From Armatimonadota bacterium (GTDB lineage Bacteria; Armatimonadota; Armatimonadia; Armatimonadales; Capsulimonadaceae): a stretch of DNA of 64,000 nucleotides. Positions 49,105 to 59,487 of this stretch are shown piece after piece. Each line of letters begins with the position of its first letter. The first letter of the stretch is position 1. Under the pieces are notes generated by a model. That model was given only the letters and a program-made list of their open reading frames with translations. It was not told where the DNA came from and did not search any database. The position numbers and the translations under genes are program-made. The stretch is from the NCBI GenBank assembly GCA_025354405.1, contig JANXMY010000021.1, positions 1 through 64,000 of the forward strand, given 5' to 3'.

Positions 49105-49265
49105 TGCCCGAAAGTACTGCCTGCTCCGGGTTTTCTTCTAGGCGCTCCTGAGTACTTGTGAACAAGTAACCTGGGGTTTTCCTCAGCCCCGAAGGGGCTT
49201 TCTCCGAATAGCCCGGCCTTTCAAGGCTGGGTCTAGTCTTGGTGTAACGGCGAAGTGTATGGTAT
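49105..49265. repeat. Array of several short palindromes (REP/BIME-like)
   Basis: ACTTGTgaACAAGT, AGCCCCgaaGGGGCT, GCCcgGCCtttcaaGGCtgGGT, GTGTATggtattcagccggcaaATACAC. Confidence 0.55.
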
Positions 49266-49298
49266 TCAGCCGGCAAATACACTACGAAGCGGCGAAAA

Positions 49299-52200
49299 TC
49301 ACTCAGGATCGTAGTTCAGTACCGGTGAGAGCCACCGCTCCATGACTGGCAGGTCGAAGCCTTTACGCGCGGCGTAATCCTCTGCCTGGTCCCGCTCGAT
49401 TTTGCCGACCGAAAAGTACTTCGCCTCGGGATGCGATAGGTACAGGCCGGAAACGGAGGCTGCCGGATACATCGCCATGCTTTCTGTGAGTGTGATACCG
49501 GCATTGTCTTCAGCATGAAGCAGTCCAAACAGCGTCAGCTTCTCCGTATGGTCCGGGCACGCCGGGTACCCCGGCGCGGGACGGATACCCCGGTAACGCT
49601 CCCTAATCAAGTCTTCCGAGGTCAGATCCTCGTCCAGTCCAAAACCGCTTTCATCCCGGACCTGCTTGTGGAGATACTCGGCGAAGGCTTCCGCCAGACG
49701 GTCCGCAAGCGCACTCACCATGATGGCATTGTAATCGTCGAGGTCAGCCCGGTATTTCCCGGCGAGTTCGTCGACCCCCACCCCGGCCGTGACTGCGAAT
49801 GCGCCTAAATAATCGGCCAGGCCCGTCTCGCGGGGCGCGATATAGTCCGAGAGAGCTTTGTTCGCGTTCTCCCCAGTCTTCTCGCCCTGCTGGCGGAGCG
49901 TGTGGAAGCGGGTCAAGACTTGCTCCCGGGTCTCATCCGAGTACAGCTCGATATCATCCCCGACCGAGTTAGCGGGGAAGACGCCGTAAACGCCACTTGC
50001 CGAAATCGATTTGTCGCTAATTATCTGCTGCAGAAGAGACTGCGCTTCTTCGTACAGTTTACAGGCGCTTTCGCCGATAAGCGGATCATCGAAAATCTCC
50101 GGATAGCGGCCATGCAGCTCCCAGGCCCGGAAAAATGGCGACCAGTCGATAAAAGGCACCAGTTTCTCAAGCGGCAAGTTCTGGACGGTGCGGACCCCGA
50201 CAAAAGATGGCCTGGCAATGTCTTCGCTCTTCCAGACAATCGGCGTTTTATTCAGACGTGCTTCGACCAGTGTCCGCGACTTCTTCTCGGAGCGCTTCCC
50301 GGCATGAACCTCTCGTGCCACCTGCTGCTCCTGGGCGATTTCAGCGATATAGGCCGCTTTATTGTCAGTGCTCAGCAGATTGCTGACGACCCCGACCGCA
50401 CGGGATGCATCCAGCACATGGATCACAGAATGCTTGTAGTGCGGTGCGATTTTCACTGCCGTATGCACCCGGCTGGTGGTCGCTCCACCAATCAGCAGCG
50501 GGATTTCAAATCCCTGCCGCTGCATCTCGCGGGCGACATGTGCCATCTCGTCGAGCGATGGTGTAATCAAACCGCTCAGGCCGATCACATCCACATTTTC
50601 CTCGCGGGCTCGGGTCAGAATCTTCTCGGCGGAAACCATCACCCCCATGTCAATAATCTCATAATTGTTGCAGCCTAGCACCACGCCGACGATATTCTTA
50701 CCGATATCGTGGACATCGCCTTTGACTGTCGCCATCAGCACTTTGCCCTGCGCCTGCGAGTCGCCGGAGAGCCGCTTTTCTTCTTCCATATAGGGCAGAA
50801 GAACCGCGACAGCCCGCTTCATCACCCGCGCACTTTTCACCACCTGCGGCAAAAACATCTTACCTGCTCCAAAGAGGTCCCCGACGATGTTCATTCCCGT
50901 CATGAGCGGCCCTTCGATGACTTCCAGGGGCTTCGGGTACTTCTGCCGGGCTTCCTCCGTGTCAGCTTCGATATGGTCCGTCAGGCCTTTGACCAGAGCA
51001 TGGGACAGACGCTCTTCGACCGTTCCCTGTCGCCAGAGCTCTTCAGTCTTCTCGGTGGCCACTGCCCCTTTGACCGAATCCGCAAAGATAAGGAGCCTGT
51101 CAGTCGAGTCGGAGCGGCGATTGAACAGTGCATCTTCGACTAGTGCCAGCAGGCCAGGTTCGATTTCGGCGTAGACACCCAGCTGCCCGGCATTAACAAT
51201 ACCCATATCCAGACCTGCCTGGATGGCATGATACAGGAACGCCGTGTGCATGGCCTCGCGCACAACGTTATTGCCCCGGAATGAAAACGACAGGTTACTG
51301 ACGCCGCCGGATACATGGCAGCCAGGCAAAGTGGCCTTGATTGTCCGAGTCGCCTCAATGAAGTCGACAGCATAGTTGTTATGCTCTTCGATACCTGTGG
51401 CAATCGTCAAAATATTCGGATCGAAGATGATGTCTTCGGGCGGGAAACCGACCTCGCGTGTCAGGATATTGTATGCGCGGGTGCAGATTTCAACTTTACG
51501 GTCTTTGCTGTCTGCTTGCCCGAGTTCGTCGAAGGCCATTACCACCACTGCTGCGCCGTAGCGGCGAACTTTGTGGGCCTGTTCACGAAACTTGTCTTCG
51601 CCCTCTTTGAGGCTGATCGAGTTGACGATTCCCTTCCCTGGCAGACATTTTAGGCCCGCTTCAATCACGGTCCATTTCGAGCTGTCCACCATGATAGGCA
51701 CGGGGTTGATGTTTGGCTCGCCCTGGATCAGGTTCAGAAACGTCGCCATGGCCGTCTCGCCGTCGAGCATGCCTTCGTCCATGTTGACATCCACGATCTG
51801 CGCCCCGTTGTCCACCTGCTGCTGGGCGACTGTCAGTGCGGCCTCGTAGTTGCCCTCTAAAATCAGCTTCTTGAATTTTGGCGACCCGGTAACATTCGTG
51901 CGCTCTCCGACATTGACGAAATTTGTCTCAGGCCGCCACTGAAACATCTGTGTTCCATTGAGACGTGTCAGAGTAGCTGTGTCTGGGACACAGCGCGGGG
52001 GACAGTTATGGACCGCTTCCGCGATGGCGCGGATATGGGCATCCGTCGTGCCGCAGCAGCCGCCAACGATATTCAGCCAGCCGTTCTGCGCCCATTCCAG
52101 AAGCTGCGGAGCCAGACTTTCCGGCGACTCCGGAAAACCCGTTTCGAGCATTGGGTCCGGCAGACCGGCATTGGGGTACGCACTCACATAGACCGGCGCG

Positions 52201-52973
52201 ATCTGTGAAAGCTCCTCGATAAACGGCCGCATTTCCTTTGGCCCGAGCGCGCAGTTCAGACCGACAGAGAGCAGCGGAACATGGGAGATCGAGTTCCACA
52301 TGGCCGCGACATTCTGCCCCGAAAGGTTGCCTCCAGCCAGGTCGGTAATCGTCAGCGACGCCATAATTGGCACAACGCGCCCGCCGTCGTCAAAGAGCTG
52401 CTGGATCGCAAAGAGCGCAGCCTTCAGGTTCAGCGTATCGAAAGTCGTCTCGCACAGCAGAAGATCCACGCCGCCGTCGAGCAGCGCTTTAGCCTGCTCG
52501 TAGTAAGCATCGCGGAGCTGATCAAAGTTGACATTGCGCTTTTCCGGATGGTTGGAGTCTACCATGACCGTCGCGCTGCGTGTCTGCGGCCCGAGCGCAC
52601 CTGCTACAAAACGCGGCTTCTCCGGGGTGCTGAACGCATCGGCGGCACGGCGGGCGATCTGGGCCGCAACTTGATTCATCTCGACCACCAGGTCTTCCAT
52701 GCCGAAGTCTGCCATCGAGATGGAGCAGGCATTAAAGGTATTGGTTTCGAGAATGTCCGCCCCGGCGGCAAGATAGGCCCGGTGAATGTCTTCGATCACA
52801 TCAGGCCGGACCAGCATCAGCGCTTCATTGTTGTTCTTCAAATCAAAGGGATGATTTAGGAACCGCTCACCGCGATAGTCTGATTCCTCAAACTTATGAC
52901 GCTGGATCATCGTACCCATCGCACCGTCGAGAATAAGTATCCGCTCTTTAAGAATGTCTTTTATTTCAGCCAT
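49299..52973 (-). CDS. metH: Cobalamin-dependent methionine synthase
   Basis: 1224 aa; [49 protein letters not shown]-terminal AdoMet-binding domain. Confidence 0.97.
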   Translation of the reverse strand: MAEIKDILKERILILDGAMGTMIQRHKFEESDYRGERFLNHPFDLKNNNEALMLVRPDVIEDIHRAYLAAGADILETNTFNACSISMADFGMEDLVVEMNQVAAQIARRAADAFSTPEKPRFVAGALGPQTRSATVMVDSNHPEKRNVNFDQLRDAYYEQAKALLDGGVDLLLCETTFDTLNLKAALFAIQQLFDDGGRVVPIMASLTITDLAGGNLSGQNVAAMWNSISHVPLLSVGLNCALGPKEMRPFIEELSQIAPVYVSAYPNAGLPDPMLETGFPESPESLAPQLLEWAQNGWLNIVGGCCGTTDAHIRAIAEAVHNCPPRCVPDTATLTRLNGTQMFQWRPETNFVNVGERTNVTGSPKFKKLILEGNYEAALTVAQQQVDNGAQIVDVNMDEGMLDGETAMATFLNLIQGEPNINPVPIMVDSSKWTVIEAGLKCLPGKGIVNSISLKEGEDKFREQAHKVRRYGAAVVVMAFDELGQADSKDRKVEICTRAYNILTREVGFPPEDIIFDPNILTIATGIEEHNNYAVDFIEATRTIKATLPGCHVSGGVSNLSFSFRGNNVVREAMHTAFLYHAIQAGLDMGIVNAGQLGVYAEIEPGLLALVEDALFNRRSDSTDRLLIFADSVKGAVATEKTEELWRQGTVEERLSHALVKGLTDHIEADTEEARQKYPKPLEVIEGPLMTGMNIVGDLFGAGKMFLPQVVKSARVMKRAVAVLLPYMEEEKRLSGDSQAQGKVLMATVKGDVHDIGKNIVGVVLGCNNYEIIDMGVMVSAEKILTRAREENVDVIGLSGLITPSLDEMAHVAREMQRQGFEIPLLIGGATTSRVHTAVKIAPHYKHSVIHVLDASRAVGVVSNLLSTDNKAAYIAEIAQEQQVAREVHAGKRSEKKSRTLVEARLNKTPIVWKSEDIARPSFVGVRTVQNLPLEKLVPFIDWSPFFRAWELHGRYPEIFDDPLIGESACKLYEEAQSLLQQIISDKSISASGVYGVFPANSVGDDIELYSDETREQVLTRFHTLRQQGEKTGENANKALSDYIAPRETGLADYLGAFAVTAGVGVDELAGKYRADLDDYNAIMVSALADRLAEAFAEYLHKQVRDESGFGLDEDLTSEDLIRERYRGIRPAPGYPACPDHTEKLTLFGLLHAEDNAGITLTESMAMYPAASVSGLYLSHPEAKYFSVGKIERDQAEDYAARKGFDLPVMERWLSPVLNYDPE

Positions 52974-53226
52974 GAAGTTGTATTTCTAAACAGTTCGATA
53001 TCATCCGCCCCGCTTGATATTTCAACTGGGGAACACGCTTGAAACCACACCAATTCCACCTTCTTCTCAGGCGTCATCACTGGAAAGTCCAAAGCGTGCT
53101 CGACGATTTTTCTCTTAGTCTCTATTATAGCACATCGGGCCGCTCCTGAACCTTGACTTCCCTCGTCCGCTCCGCTATACTGAAAGGAGATTTATTTCGT
53201 GATTTCGTTGAGGAGAGAAGCAAAGC

Positions 53227-54219
53227 ATGGCGCAATTTGAGAAGCCGTATGTCGTAGGAGTGGATCTGGGCGGAACCAATGTTCGCGCCGCTGTGATTGA
53301 TCGGGCCAGTGAGCAGATCGTTGCACGTGGGGAGAACATCTCCTCACGCGGTATGGAAGGCCCGGAGCTGACGGCAATGCAGATCGCACTGGCCACAAAG
53401 ACGGCGTTAGATCAGGCCGGGGCTACTGCCGGGCAAGTCCTGGGAATCGGAGTTGCCGTGCCTGGACATGTCAAAGCCAAAGAAGGCCTGGTCAAATGGG
53501 CACCTAATTTCAAAGACCAGTGGAAAGATGTTCCGATTGCCGCACTGATTGAAAAGCATCTGGGACTGCCGGTACTAATCGGCAACGACGCCAATGTCGC
53601 CGCCCTCGGTGAGTTCCGCTTCGGGGCGGGGCGGGCAGTTCGTCACATGATCATGATGACCCTGGGCACAGGAGTTGGCGGCGGCATCATCATCGATGGC
53701 CGCCTCCTTGATGGTCATGACGGCGGCGCAGGCGAGATTGGCCACATGGTCATCAACCCCGGCGGACGCGGCGGCAACAGCGCGTTTGGGTCGGTGGAGG
53801 GGGAAGCGCAGCGAGATGCGATTATCGAACGGGCCGCTCGCAAGATTCAAGAAGGTTTCCCAACTTCGTTAGGTGAGCGGGTCGATTTCGACCGATTCGC
53901 GCTTACCCCTGCAATCATCGCCGAAGAAGCGATGAAAGGCGATGCCGTCGCGCTGGAAGTGTTTGAGGAAACGGGCTATTTTCTAGGTCTGTGCGCGACT
54001 AATTTGATTAATCTGTTTAACCCGGAGATGATTGTCATTGGCGGAGGGATCGCCCAGGCCGGAGAAATTATTCTCGGGCCGATCCGCCGTACCGCAACCG
54101 CAACGGCGATTCGCTCCATGTCCCGCACCTGCCGGATCGTTCCTGCGGAGCTTGGCGATAACGCCGGCATTTTCGGCGGCGCGACAATTGTGCTGATGGA
54201 GGTTGCAGGAGAGGTTTAG
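53227..54219 (+). CDS. ROK family sugar kinase (glucokinase-like)
   Basis: VVGVDLGGTNVRAAVID, IGNDANVAALGEFRFGAGR, GTGVGGGIIIDGRLLDG. Confidence 0.92.
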   Translation: MAQFEKPYVVGVDLGGTNVRAAVIDRASEQIVARGENISSRGMEGPELTAMQIALATKTALDQAGATAGQVLGIGVAVPGHVKAKEGLVKWAPNFKDQWKDVPIAALIEKHLGLPVLIGNDANVAALGEFRFGAGRAVRHMIMMTLGTGVGGGIIIDGRLLDGHDGGAGEIGHMVINPGGRGGNSAFGSVEGEAQRDAIIERAARKIQEGFPTSLGERVDFDRFALTPAIIAEEAMKGDAVALEVFEETGYFLGLCATNLINLFNPEMIVIGGGIAQAGEIILGPIRRTATATAIRSMSRTCRIVPAELGDNAGIFGGATIVLMEVAGEV

Positions 54220-54272
54220 AGTCAAGCCGCTTCGGGCAAAAGCCATCACTATACCATGATGAGGAGGCAGCG

Positions 54273-54422
54273 ATGGCCAGCGAGACTACTGAGATTCACG
54301 CGACGACTGACGGCGGCACGGAAACGACGAAAATTAGCCAAAGTGAGAGCGGCGACGAGACGACTGAAACAAATATGACGGTGGAAAAGAAGACGGCGAC
54401 GGCGGAAGCCAACGAGATATAG
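54273..54422 (+). CDS. Small Thr/Glu-rich hypothetical peptide (49 aa)
   Basis: MASETTEIHATTDGGTETTKISQSESGDETTETNMTVEKKTATAEANEI; SD GAGGAGG and terminator immediately downstream. Confidence 0.55.
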   Translation: MASETTEIHATTDGGTETTKISQSESGDETTETNMTVEKKTATAEANEI

Positions 54423-54428
54423 AAAGAA

Positions 54429-54460
54429 ATCACCCTGGTCGCTGACCAGGGTGATTTTTT
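54429..54460. terminator. Perfect 12-bp stem terminator between convergent genes
   Basis: ATCACCCTGGTC-GCT-GACCAGGGTGATTTTTT. Confidence 0.9.
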
Positions 54461-54461
54461 G

Positions 54462-55208
54462 TTACAGGTTCACGCCATTGATCCGCAAATGAAATTTGCA
54501 GCTGAGAAAATCGGCGGCCCGGCGGCACAGGACCATGCGCAGGACAAATATCTCGAAGTACTCTGTGACACTGGCATGGGTCGTGTCAATTTCAAGCTCC
54601 AGCGTGATGGATTTCGCCTCGGCATCCACCCGTAAATAGGATTTCTGGACAGCGTAATTCACACGGTCATGGATGTCGTATTTCACCGGGTCTTTTTCCT
54701 GGACACGCGAAAAGTGAACATCGGACTTGTCGGCAATGATCACGGCGGCGGACACATGGGAAATCGGCAGACCATTCGGCTCCTCATGGTTGCCGATTGC
54801 CCCGATCACGGTCGCAATTTCCCCCGCAGGCATTTTCATGTCAGTCAAAATGGTGTAGGCCATCAATGCCCCGGCCTCGACATGGCCAATGCGGTTGACG
54901 ACGCAGCCCATATCGTGCGTATATCCCGCAATTGCGGCAAGTTCCGCCTCCCGCTCAGAATGGCCTAGCTGGGTCAGGATTGTCCGGGCAATCGTCGAAA
55001 CGATTCCCGCATGTCGATGCCCGTGCTCCGTGTACCCAATCGCCTGCATCTGCTCATTGGCTCGGGTGATGTACGTGCGGAAGCGTGTGTCGTGGCGAAT
55101 ATCTTTGAGTGTCAGTGGCGCGGGCGCGACAGGCACAGGAAGAATGGGCGCAGAAGTGGCGGGCACAGAGGCCGTAATTAGCAATTCTTGTAATTCTTCT
55201 TGGATCAT
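54462..55208 (-). CDS. HD-domain phosphohydrolase
   Basis: HGHRHAGIVSTIARTILTQLG, AAIAGYTHDMGCVVNRIGHVEAG. Confidence 0.88.
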   Translation of the reverse strand: MIQEELQELLITASVPATSAPILPVPVAPAPLTLKDIRHDTRFRTYITRANEQMQAIGYTEHGHRHAGIVSTIARTILTQLGHSEREAELAAIAGYTHDMGCVVNRIGHVEAGALMAYTILTDMKMPAGEIATVIGAIGNHEEPNGLPISHVSAAVIIADKSDVHFSRVQEKDPVKYDIHDRVNYAVQKSYLRVDAEAKSITLELEIDTTHASVTEYFEIFVLRMVLCRRAADFLSCKFHLRINGVNL

Positions 55209-57076
55209 GGCTGTGGTAATTCATTCGGTTCCAGCGTTCCCGAGAGAACGCGCACCGCTCCGCCTCCTTCGGCGGCCCAGTTGAGATCAAACGTCGCAGA
55301 GCCGTCAAAGTCGGTTTTCTGGGCAGGAGTGATAGTGCTTCCTCCAGTGACGACAATTGCAATCGTGGCATTGGCTTTTGGCTTGCCGGCGCTGTCAATG
55401 ATTCGGACGATGAGCTGGCTGTGTTTAGTATTTTGCCCGGATATGTCCGGGGCGAAACGGCTTTGCAAAGTGTAAACCGGCGCGGCGGGTGCTTTCCCGA
55501 GAACGGTGATGACTGCGGTGAGTAAATGCCCCTGATAGAGTGCCGACACAGTACCATTTCCCGGGGTGAGTGCGATCAAATAGCCCTTCTGATTGACAAA
55601 TCCGATGCCGCCTGTCACCGGACCCTGCCACAGGATTTTGGACGATGAGCCGGGCACGATTTTGTCGCCACCCTGCACACGGAGCGGAACCGCAGATCCG
55701 ACGAAAATAGGCAGGGCAGGAGGAACGATATGTGCCGAAGCAGTCCCCTCTTGCCCTTCTTCATTCTCACTTTTCAGGAGCGGCACGGCGGGAACGCCGT
55801 GCTGATACGCTTGGTCGCTGTAAACTAGCAGCATATCCGCCACCGGCCGCTCCCCCCCGCCCCCCTGGGGACTGCTGACTGCGAGACCACCAACCACCAT
55901 CGTCGTCGACCCGCCGCCGTCCAGATTGATCGCGTTCCAGGCCCCATAACGCTTCAGTATCCCTGCCATGTCCGTCAGTGTGACGCCGCGAGAGATCGTC
56001 TGCCGGCCATCCACCGTGACCAGCAGCAGATGCGTCCCGTCACGCGTGGTGCCAACTGCGGTGCGTGGGTTCAAGCTGCTCGCAAACCCCGGGTCAAAAC
56101 CTTCGGCTGCCCAGTCCACGCTTACCTGTCCATTGACCAGAAGGCGCGGTCCACCGCCGACCGCCGACGGTACCTGCGCCCACTCCCAGGCTGTGCGGCT
56201 GATGCCCAGCCCCGAGCGGGAGGGCAGATCATGCCCAGTACGCGGCAGGGCGGCGATCTGGTACGCACCGGTCATCTGCCCTGCAGGAGCGATGCCGAGG
56301 ACGAAGCTCACCGGGTCGCCGGAGTGCAGGGTCCGAGCCAAAAAATCCGCGCCCACTCCCGGCCCCGCTGAGAGAACCACTCCGTCATCAGGAATCGCTT
56401 CGGTTGCAGATTCGACGACCCGGACGCTCTGTACGTGCCCCGTCAGAAGTTTATTGGCACGTACCGGCAGATTAACACCGCTGACGACGACCTCAACCCC
56501 GCCCGGCTTGTTCTCCGTAAGCGGACCGTAAAGCCGGGAAAAGACGACGACTTCGTTCTTGCCGACAGGCCGGTTGATACCATTGATGGCGATCCGCTCG
56601 CCGCGAGGCGTCTGCAAGTCACCAAGAAAGCTCAGCGTGTCGAAAAGTATCCGTCGTCCGTCCGGCGATACACCTAGTGTCACACGCGGCCCGCCACCCC
56701 GGATGCCGGTGAACGGTTCTGAGAACAGTTCACCATCCCGGACGCCGACTCCGAGCGGATCACCGGTATATGGAAAGAAGTCGGCATTGATCGCCACTAG
56801 TGCGTCGTGACGACGAGCCAGGCGGCTGACATCTTCTCGTCCATGTGTCGCATCCGTCCCGCTGATCCTATCCTGACCGATACCGACCCCAAGCCGAACC
56901 CCTGGCGCACTGAGATCTACAGAAACGACGGAGATCACCAGCGGCGTCGCTTGGTCGATTTCCTGGGTCAGCATCACACCGGGTGCCAGGCGCTTTACAA
57001 TCGTATCCGCCGAGACGGGGCAAGCCGTGAACAGCAAAGCGACGAGGGCGAGAGCTAACTTCAAGGGATTTTGCAT
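55205..57076 (-). CDS. Secreted phosphodiester glycosidase (NAGPA) family protein
   Basis: HDALVAINADFFPYTGDPLGVGVRDGEL; AINLDGGGSTTMVVGGL. Confidence 0.9.
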   Translation of the reverse strand: MQNPLKLALALVALLFTACPVSADTIVKRLAPGVMLTQEIDQATPLVISVVSVDLSAPGVRLGVGIGQDRISGTDATHGREDVSRLARRHDALVAINADFFPYTGDPLGVGVRDGELFSEPFTGIRGGGPRVTLGVSPDGRRILFDTLSFLGDLQTPRGERIAINGINRPVGKNEVVVFSRLYGPLTENKPGGVEVVVSGVNLPVRANKLLTGHVQSVRVVESATEAIPDDGVVLSAGPGVGADFLARTLHSGDPVSFVLGIAPAGQMTGAYQIAALPRTGHDLPSRSGLGISRTAWEWAQVPSAVGGGPRLLVNGQVSVDWAAEGFDPGFASSLNPRTAVGTTRDGTHLLLVTVDGRQTISRGVTLTDMAGILKRYGAWNAINLDGGGSTTMVVGGLAVSSPQGGGGERPVADMLLVYSDQAYQHGVPAVPLLKSENEEGQEGTASAHIVPPALPIFVGSAVPLRVQGGDKIVPGSSSKILWQGPVTGGIGFVNQKGYLIALTPGNGTVSALYQGHLLTAVITVLGKAPAAPVYTLQSRFAPDISGQNTKHSQLIVRIIDSAGKPKANATIAIVVTGGSTITPAQKTDFDGSATFDLNWAAEGGGAVRVLSGTLEPNELPQP

Positions 57077-57089
57077 ACGCCGCTGATAT

Positions 57090-58142
57090 TCAGTGCTTCG
57101 CGGTCATCCGCCGGGCTGGGTCCATGATATTGGCATCGAATATAGCGACATTCGATGACACGACAGCGTTTTTACCGACTACGCATCGCTCCAGTTGTGT
57201 GTGGGCACTGACACGTGCCCCTTCCCACAAGATCGTCTCGCGCAGGGTGCAGCCGGCTTCGATGATGCTGCCATCGCCGATGATAGTATTCTCACCGATC
57301 TTCGCCCCGGCCCCAATAGTAACATGGCTGCCGATGGCGACCGGTGTTCCGATCTCAGCCGACGGATCAATTTTCGTTCCTTCACCGATCCAGACACCGG
57401 GGCGCACTTCAGGCATCGGGAACTCCAAAGCGACTTTTCCGGCCAGTGCCTCGAAGTTCGTCTGCCGGTAGACCTGCAGATTGCCGACGTCTTTCCAGAA
57501 AGCATCGGACAGAAAGCCATACAGAGGCTTGCCCGCCGCCAGCAGCTGCGGGAAAACATCGTTGCCGAATCCGTAGAACGTGTCAGCAGGAATTAAGTCA
57601 AACACTTCTGGCTCGAAAAGATAGACACCCGTATTGGCCGTATTCGAGAAGACATCTTCACCTTTAGGTTTTTCCAAAAAGCGCGAAATACGTCCGTCTT
57701 CCTCTGTGATGACAATGCCGAACTGGGACGGATCCTCTACAGCGGTCAGCGTGATAGTCGAGGCTGCTTTTTTGCTCTTATGGAATGCCACCACTTCTGA
57801 CAGATTGATGTCAGAGATATCGTCGCCGCCAACGACCATGAAGGTTTCCGACCCAAAAAAGTCCTGGGACCGTTTGACACTGCCCGCATCACCCCAGAGC
57901 TTGTCTTCCTGTGAATAGGAAATTTGGACACCGAACTTCGAGCCGTCGCCCAGATATTCTTGTATCACATCGCCCAGATAGTGCAGGTTAATCCGTATTT
58001 CGGTAAACCCGTGCTTCTTAAGATCGTGAACGATGTGCTCGATCACGGGGCGGTTCACGATAGGTACCATCGGCTTGGGGATCGCGCGGGTTAAAGGGTC
58101 CAGACGGGAGCCGACCCCCGCCGCCAGTATCATTGCCTTCAC
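57090..58142 (-). CDS. NDP-sugar pyrophosphorylase (mannose-1-P guanylyltransferase-like, hexapeptide C-terminus)
   Basis: MKAMILAAGVGSRLDPLTRAIPKPMVPIVNRPVIEHIV; C-terminal hexapeptide repeats. Confidence 0.93.
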   Translation of the reverse strand: MKAMILAAGVGSRLDPLTRAIPKPMVPIVNRPVIEHIVHDLKKHGFTEIRINLHYLGDVIQEYLGDGSKFGVQISYSQEDKLWGDAGSVKRSQDFFGSETFMVVGGDDISDINLSEVVAFHKSKKAASTITLTAVEDPSQFGIVITEEDGRISRFLEKPKGEDVFSNTANTGVYLFEPEVFDLIPADTFYGFGNDVFPQLLAAGKPLYGFLSDAFWKDVGNLQVYRQTNFEALAGKVALEFPMPEVRPGVWIGEGTKIDPSAEIGTPVAIGSHVTIGAGAKIGENTIIGDGSIIEAGCTLRETILWEGARVSAHTQLERCVVGKNAVVSSNVAIFDANIMDPARRMTAKH

Positions 58143-58199
58143 TAGGGTATGTCTCCTCGGATTGTTGAAAGTAATGACTCTTGAAAGAGATGTCTATTA

Positions 58200-58333
58200 G
58201 ACCACTTGCGTAAGTGCCCTGCACTGGAAGTGCAGGGCTTTTGAAGTGCGATTGTCTGCGAAGGCAGACAATCGCTTTGCAGAAGACCCGGATTTCTAAT
58301 CCGGCCAGGGCAAAGCGACTTATGCCAGAGGTC
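58200..58333 (-). mobile_element. MITE-like element, copy 2 (inverted relative to copy 1)
   Basis: GACCACTTGCGTAAGT...ACTTATGCCAGAGGTC; same three palindromes, perfect 12-bp stem GCGATTGTCTGC-gaag-GCAGACAATCGC. Confidence 0.8.
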
Positions 58334-59463
58334 TATTGAAAAAAGGTCGTGACAGCATCTGCCGCATACTCGACCTGCTCACGGGAAAGCTCAGGATGTA
58401 CAGGCAGCGAGAGGACTTCCAGCGACGCCCGCTCACTCTCCGGCAAATCGCCATTTTTGCAGCCGAGAAACGCGTAGGCTTCCTGCAAGTGGATCGGCAG
58501 CGGGTAATAGATCGCCGATTGCACTCCGCGTGACTTCAGATGCGCCTGCAGCGCTTCGCGACGCCCTTCGGCGACACGTACGGTGTATTGGTGGTAAACA
58601 TGATGGTTTCCACGCTCCGCACAGGGAAGCACCAGTCCGTCCAGTCCTTGCAGCGCTTCATCATACACAGCGGCGTTCGCACGGCGTGCATTGTTCCAAG
58701 CCGTCAGCCGCCGCGCTTTAACGCGCAGCAGGGCGGCCTGCATTCCATCAAGACGGGAGCAATAACCGATCTCCTTATGAAAATAGCCTTTGCCGCCGGA
58801 GCCGTGAAACCGCAGCAGCTTGATCTGCTCCGCCAGATCTTCGCGGTCGGTCAGCACCATGCCGCCGTCACCGCAGGCACCCAAATTCTTCGTCGGATAG
58901 AACGACAGTGTGTTTGCATCGCCCCAGGATCCTAAAGGCTTCCCTTGATGGGCAGCACCGATCGCCTGTGCGGCGTCGCTCAGCAGCCCCAGGTCATGCG
59001 TGGCAGCAATCTGACTGAAGCGAGTCATATCTGCCAGTTGCCCAAATAAATGGACCGGCAAGATCACTTTCGTGCGCGGTGTGATTGCCGCCTCTGCCGC
59101 TTCGGGGTTAAGATTGTACGTAAACGGATCGATATCCGCAAACACTGGGGTTGCTCCGGCCAGGCAGATAGTCTCACCCGTCGCAATAAACGTAAACGAC
59201 GACGTAATCACTTCATCGCCCGGTCCCACACCCATCGCCAGCAGCGCTAGCAGCAGCGCATCCGTGCCGGAGTTGACACCAAGGGCGTGTTTAGACCCGC
59301 AGACCGCCGCCACTTCCTGCTCCAGGGCAACCGTATTTTCGCCCAGCCCGCCAAAATCGCAGGCTGCCATCACCTGGTCAAACGCCGCACGAAGCTCCTC
59401 TTTCAATTCGCCGTGCTGCGCCTGGAGGTCCGCCATCGGAACATTCATTTCCGTTTCCTTCAT
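58333..59463 (-). CDS. DegT/DnrJ/EryC1/StrS family PLP aminotransferase
   Basis: NVPMADLQAQH, LGVNSGTDALLLALLAMGVGPGDEVI, SFYPTKNLGACGDGGMV. Confidence 0.95.
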   Translation of the reverse strand: MKETEMNVPMADLQAQHGELKEELRAAFDQVMAACDFGGLGENTVALEQEVAAVCGSKHALGVNSGTDALLLALLAMGVGPGDEVITSSFTFIATGETICLAGATPVFADIDPFTYNLNPEAAEAAITPRTKVILPVHLFGQLADMTRFSQIAATHDLGLLSDAAQAIGAAHQGKPLGSWGDANTLSFYPTKNLGACGDGGMVLTDREDLAEQIKLLRFHGSGGKGYFHKEIGYCSRLDGMQAALLRVKARRLTAWNNARRANAAVYDEALQGLDGLVLPCAERGNHHVYHQYTVRVAEGRREALQAHLKSRGVQSAIYYPLPIHLQEAYAFLGCKNGDLPESERASLEVLSLPVHPELSREQVEYAADAVTTFFQ

Positions 59464-59487
59464 AAATTACTGTTCTTCATCGGCTGC

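Noticed and set aside
49094-49282. 62-aa minus ORF MYLPAEYHTLRRYTKTRPSLERPGYSEKAPSG...
   Set aside because: Made entirely of the palindrome array; no support for translation.
53126-53226. metH-ROK divergent region as a riboswitch for the ROK gene
   Set aside because: The plus-strand leader from TATACT (about 53176) to ATG is short with a plain SD; no structure worth claiming.
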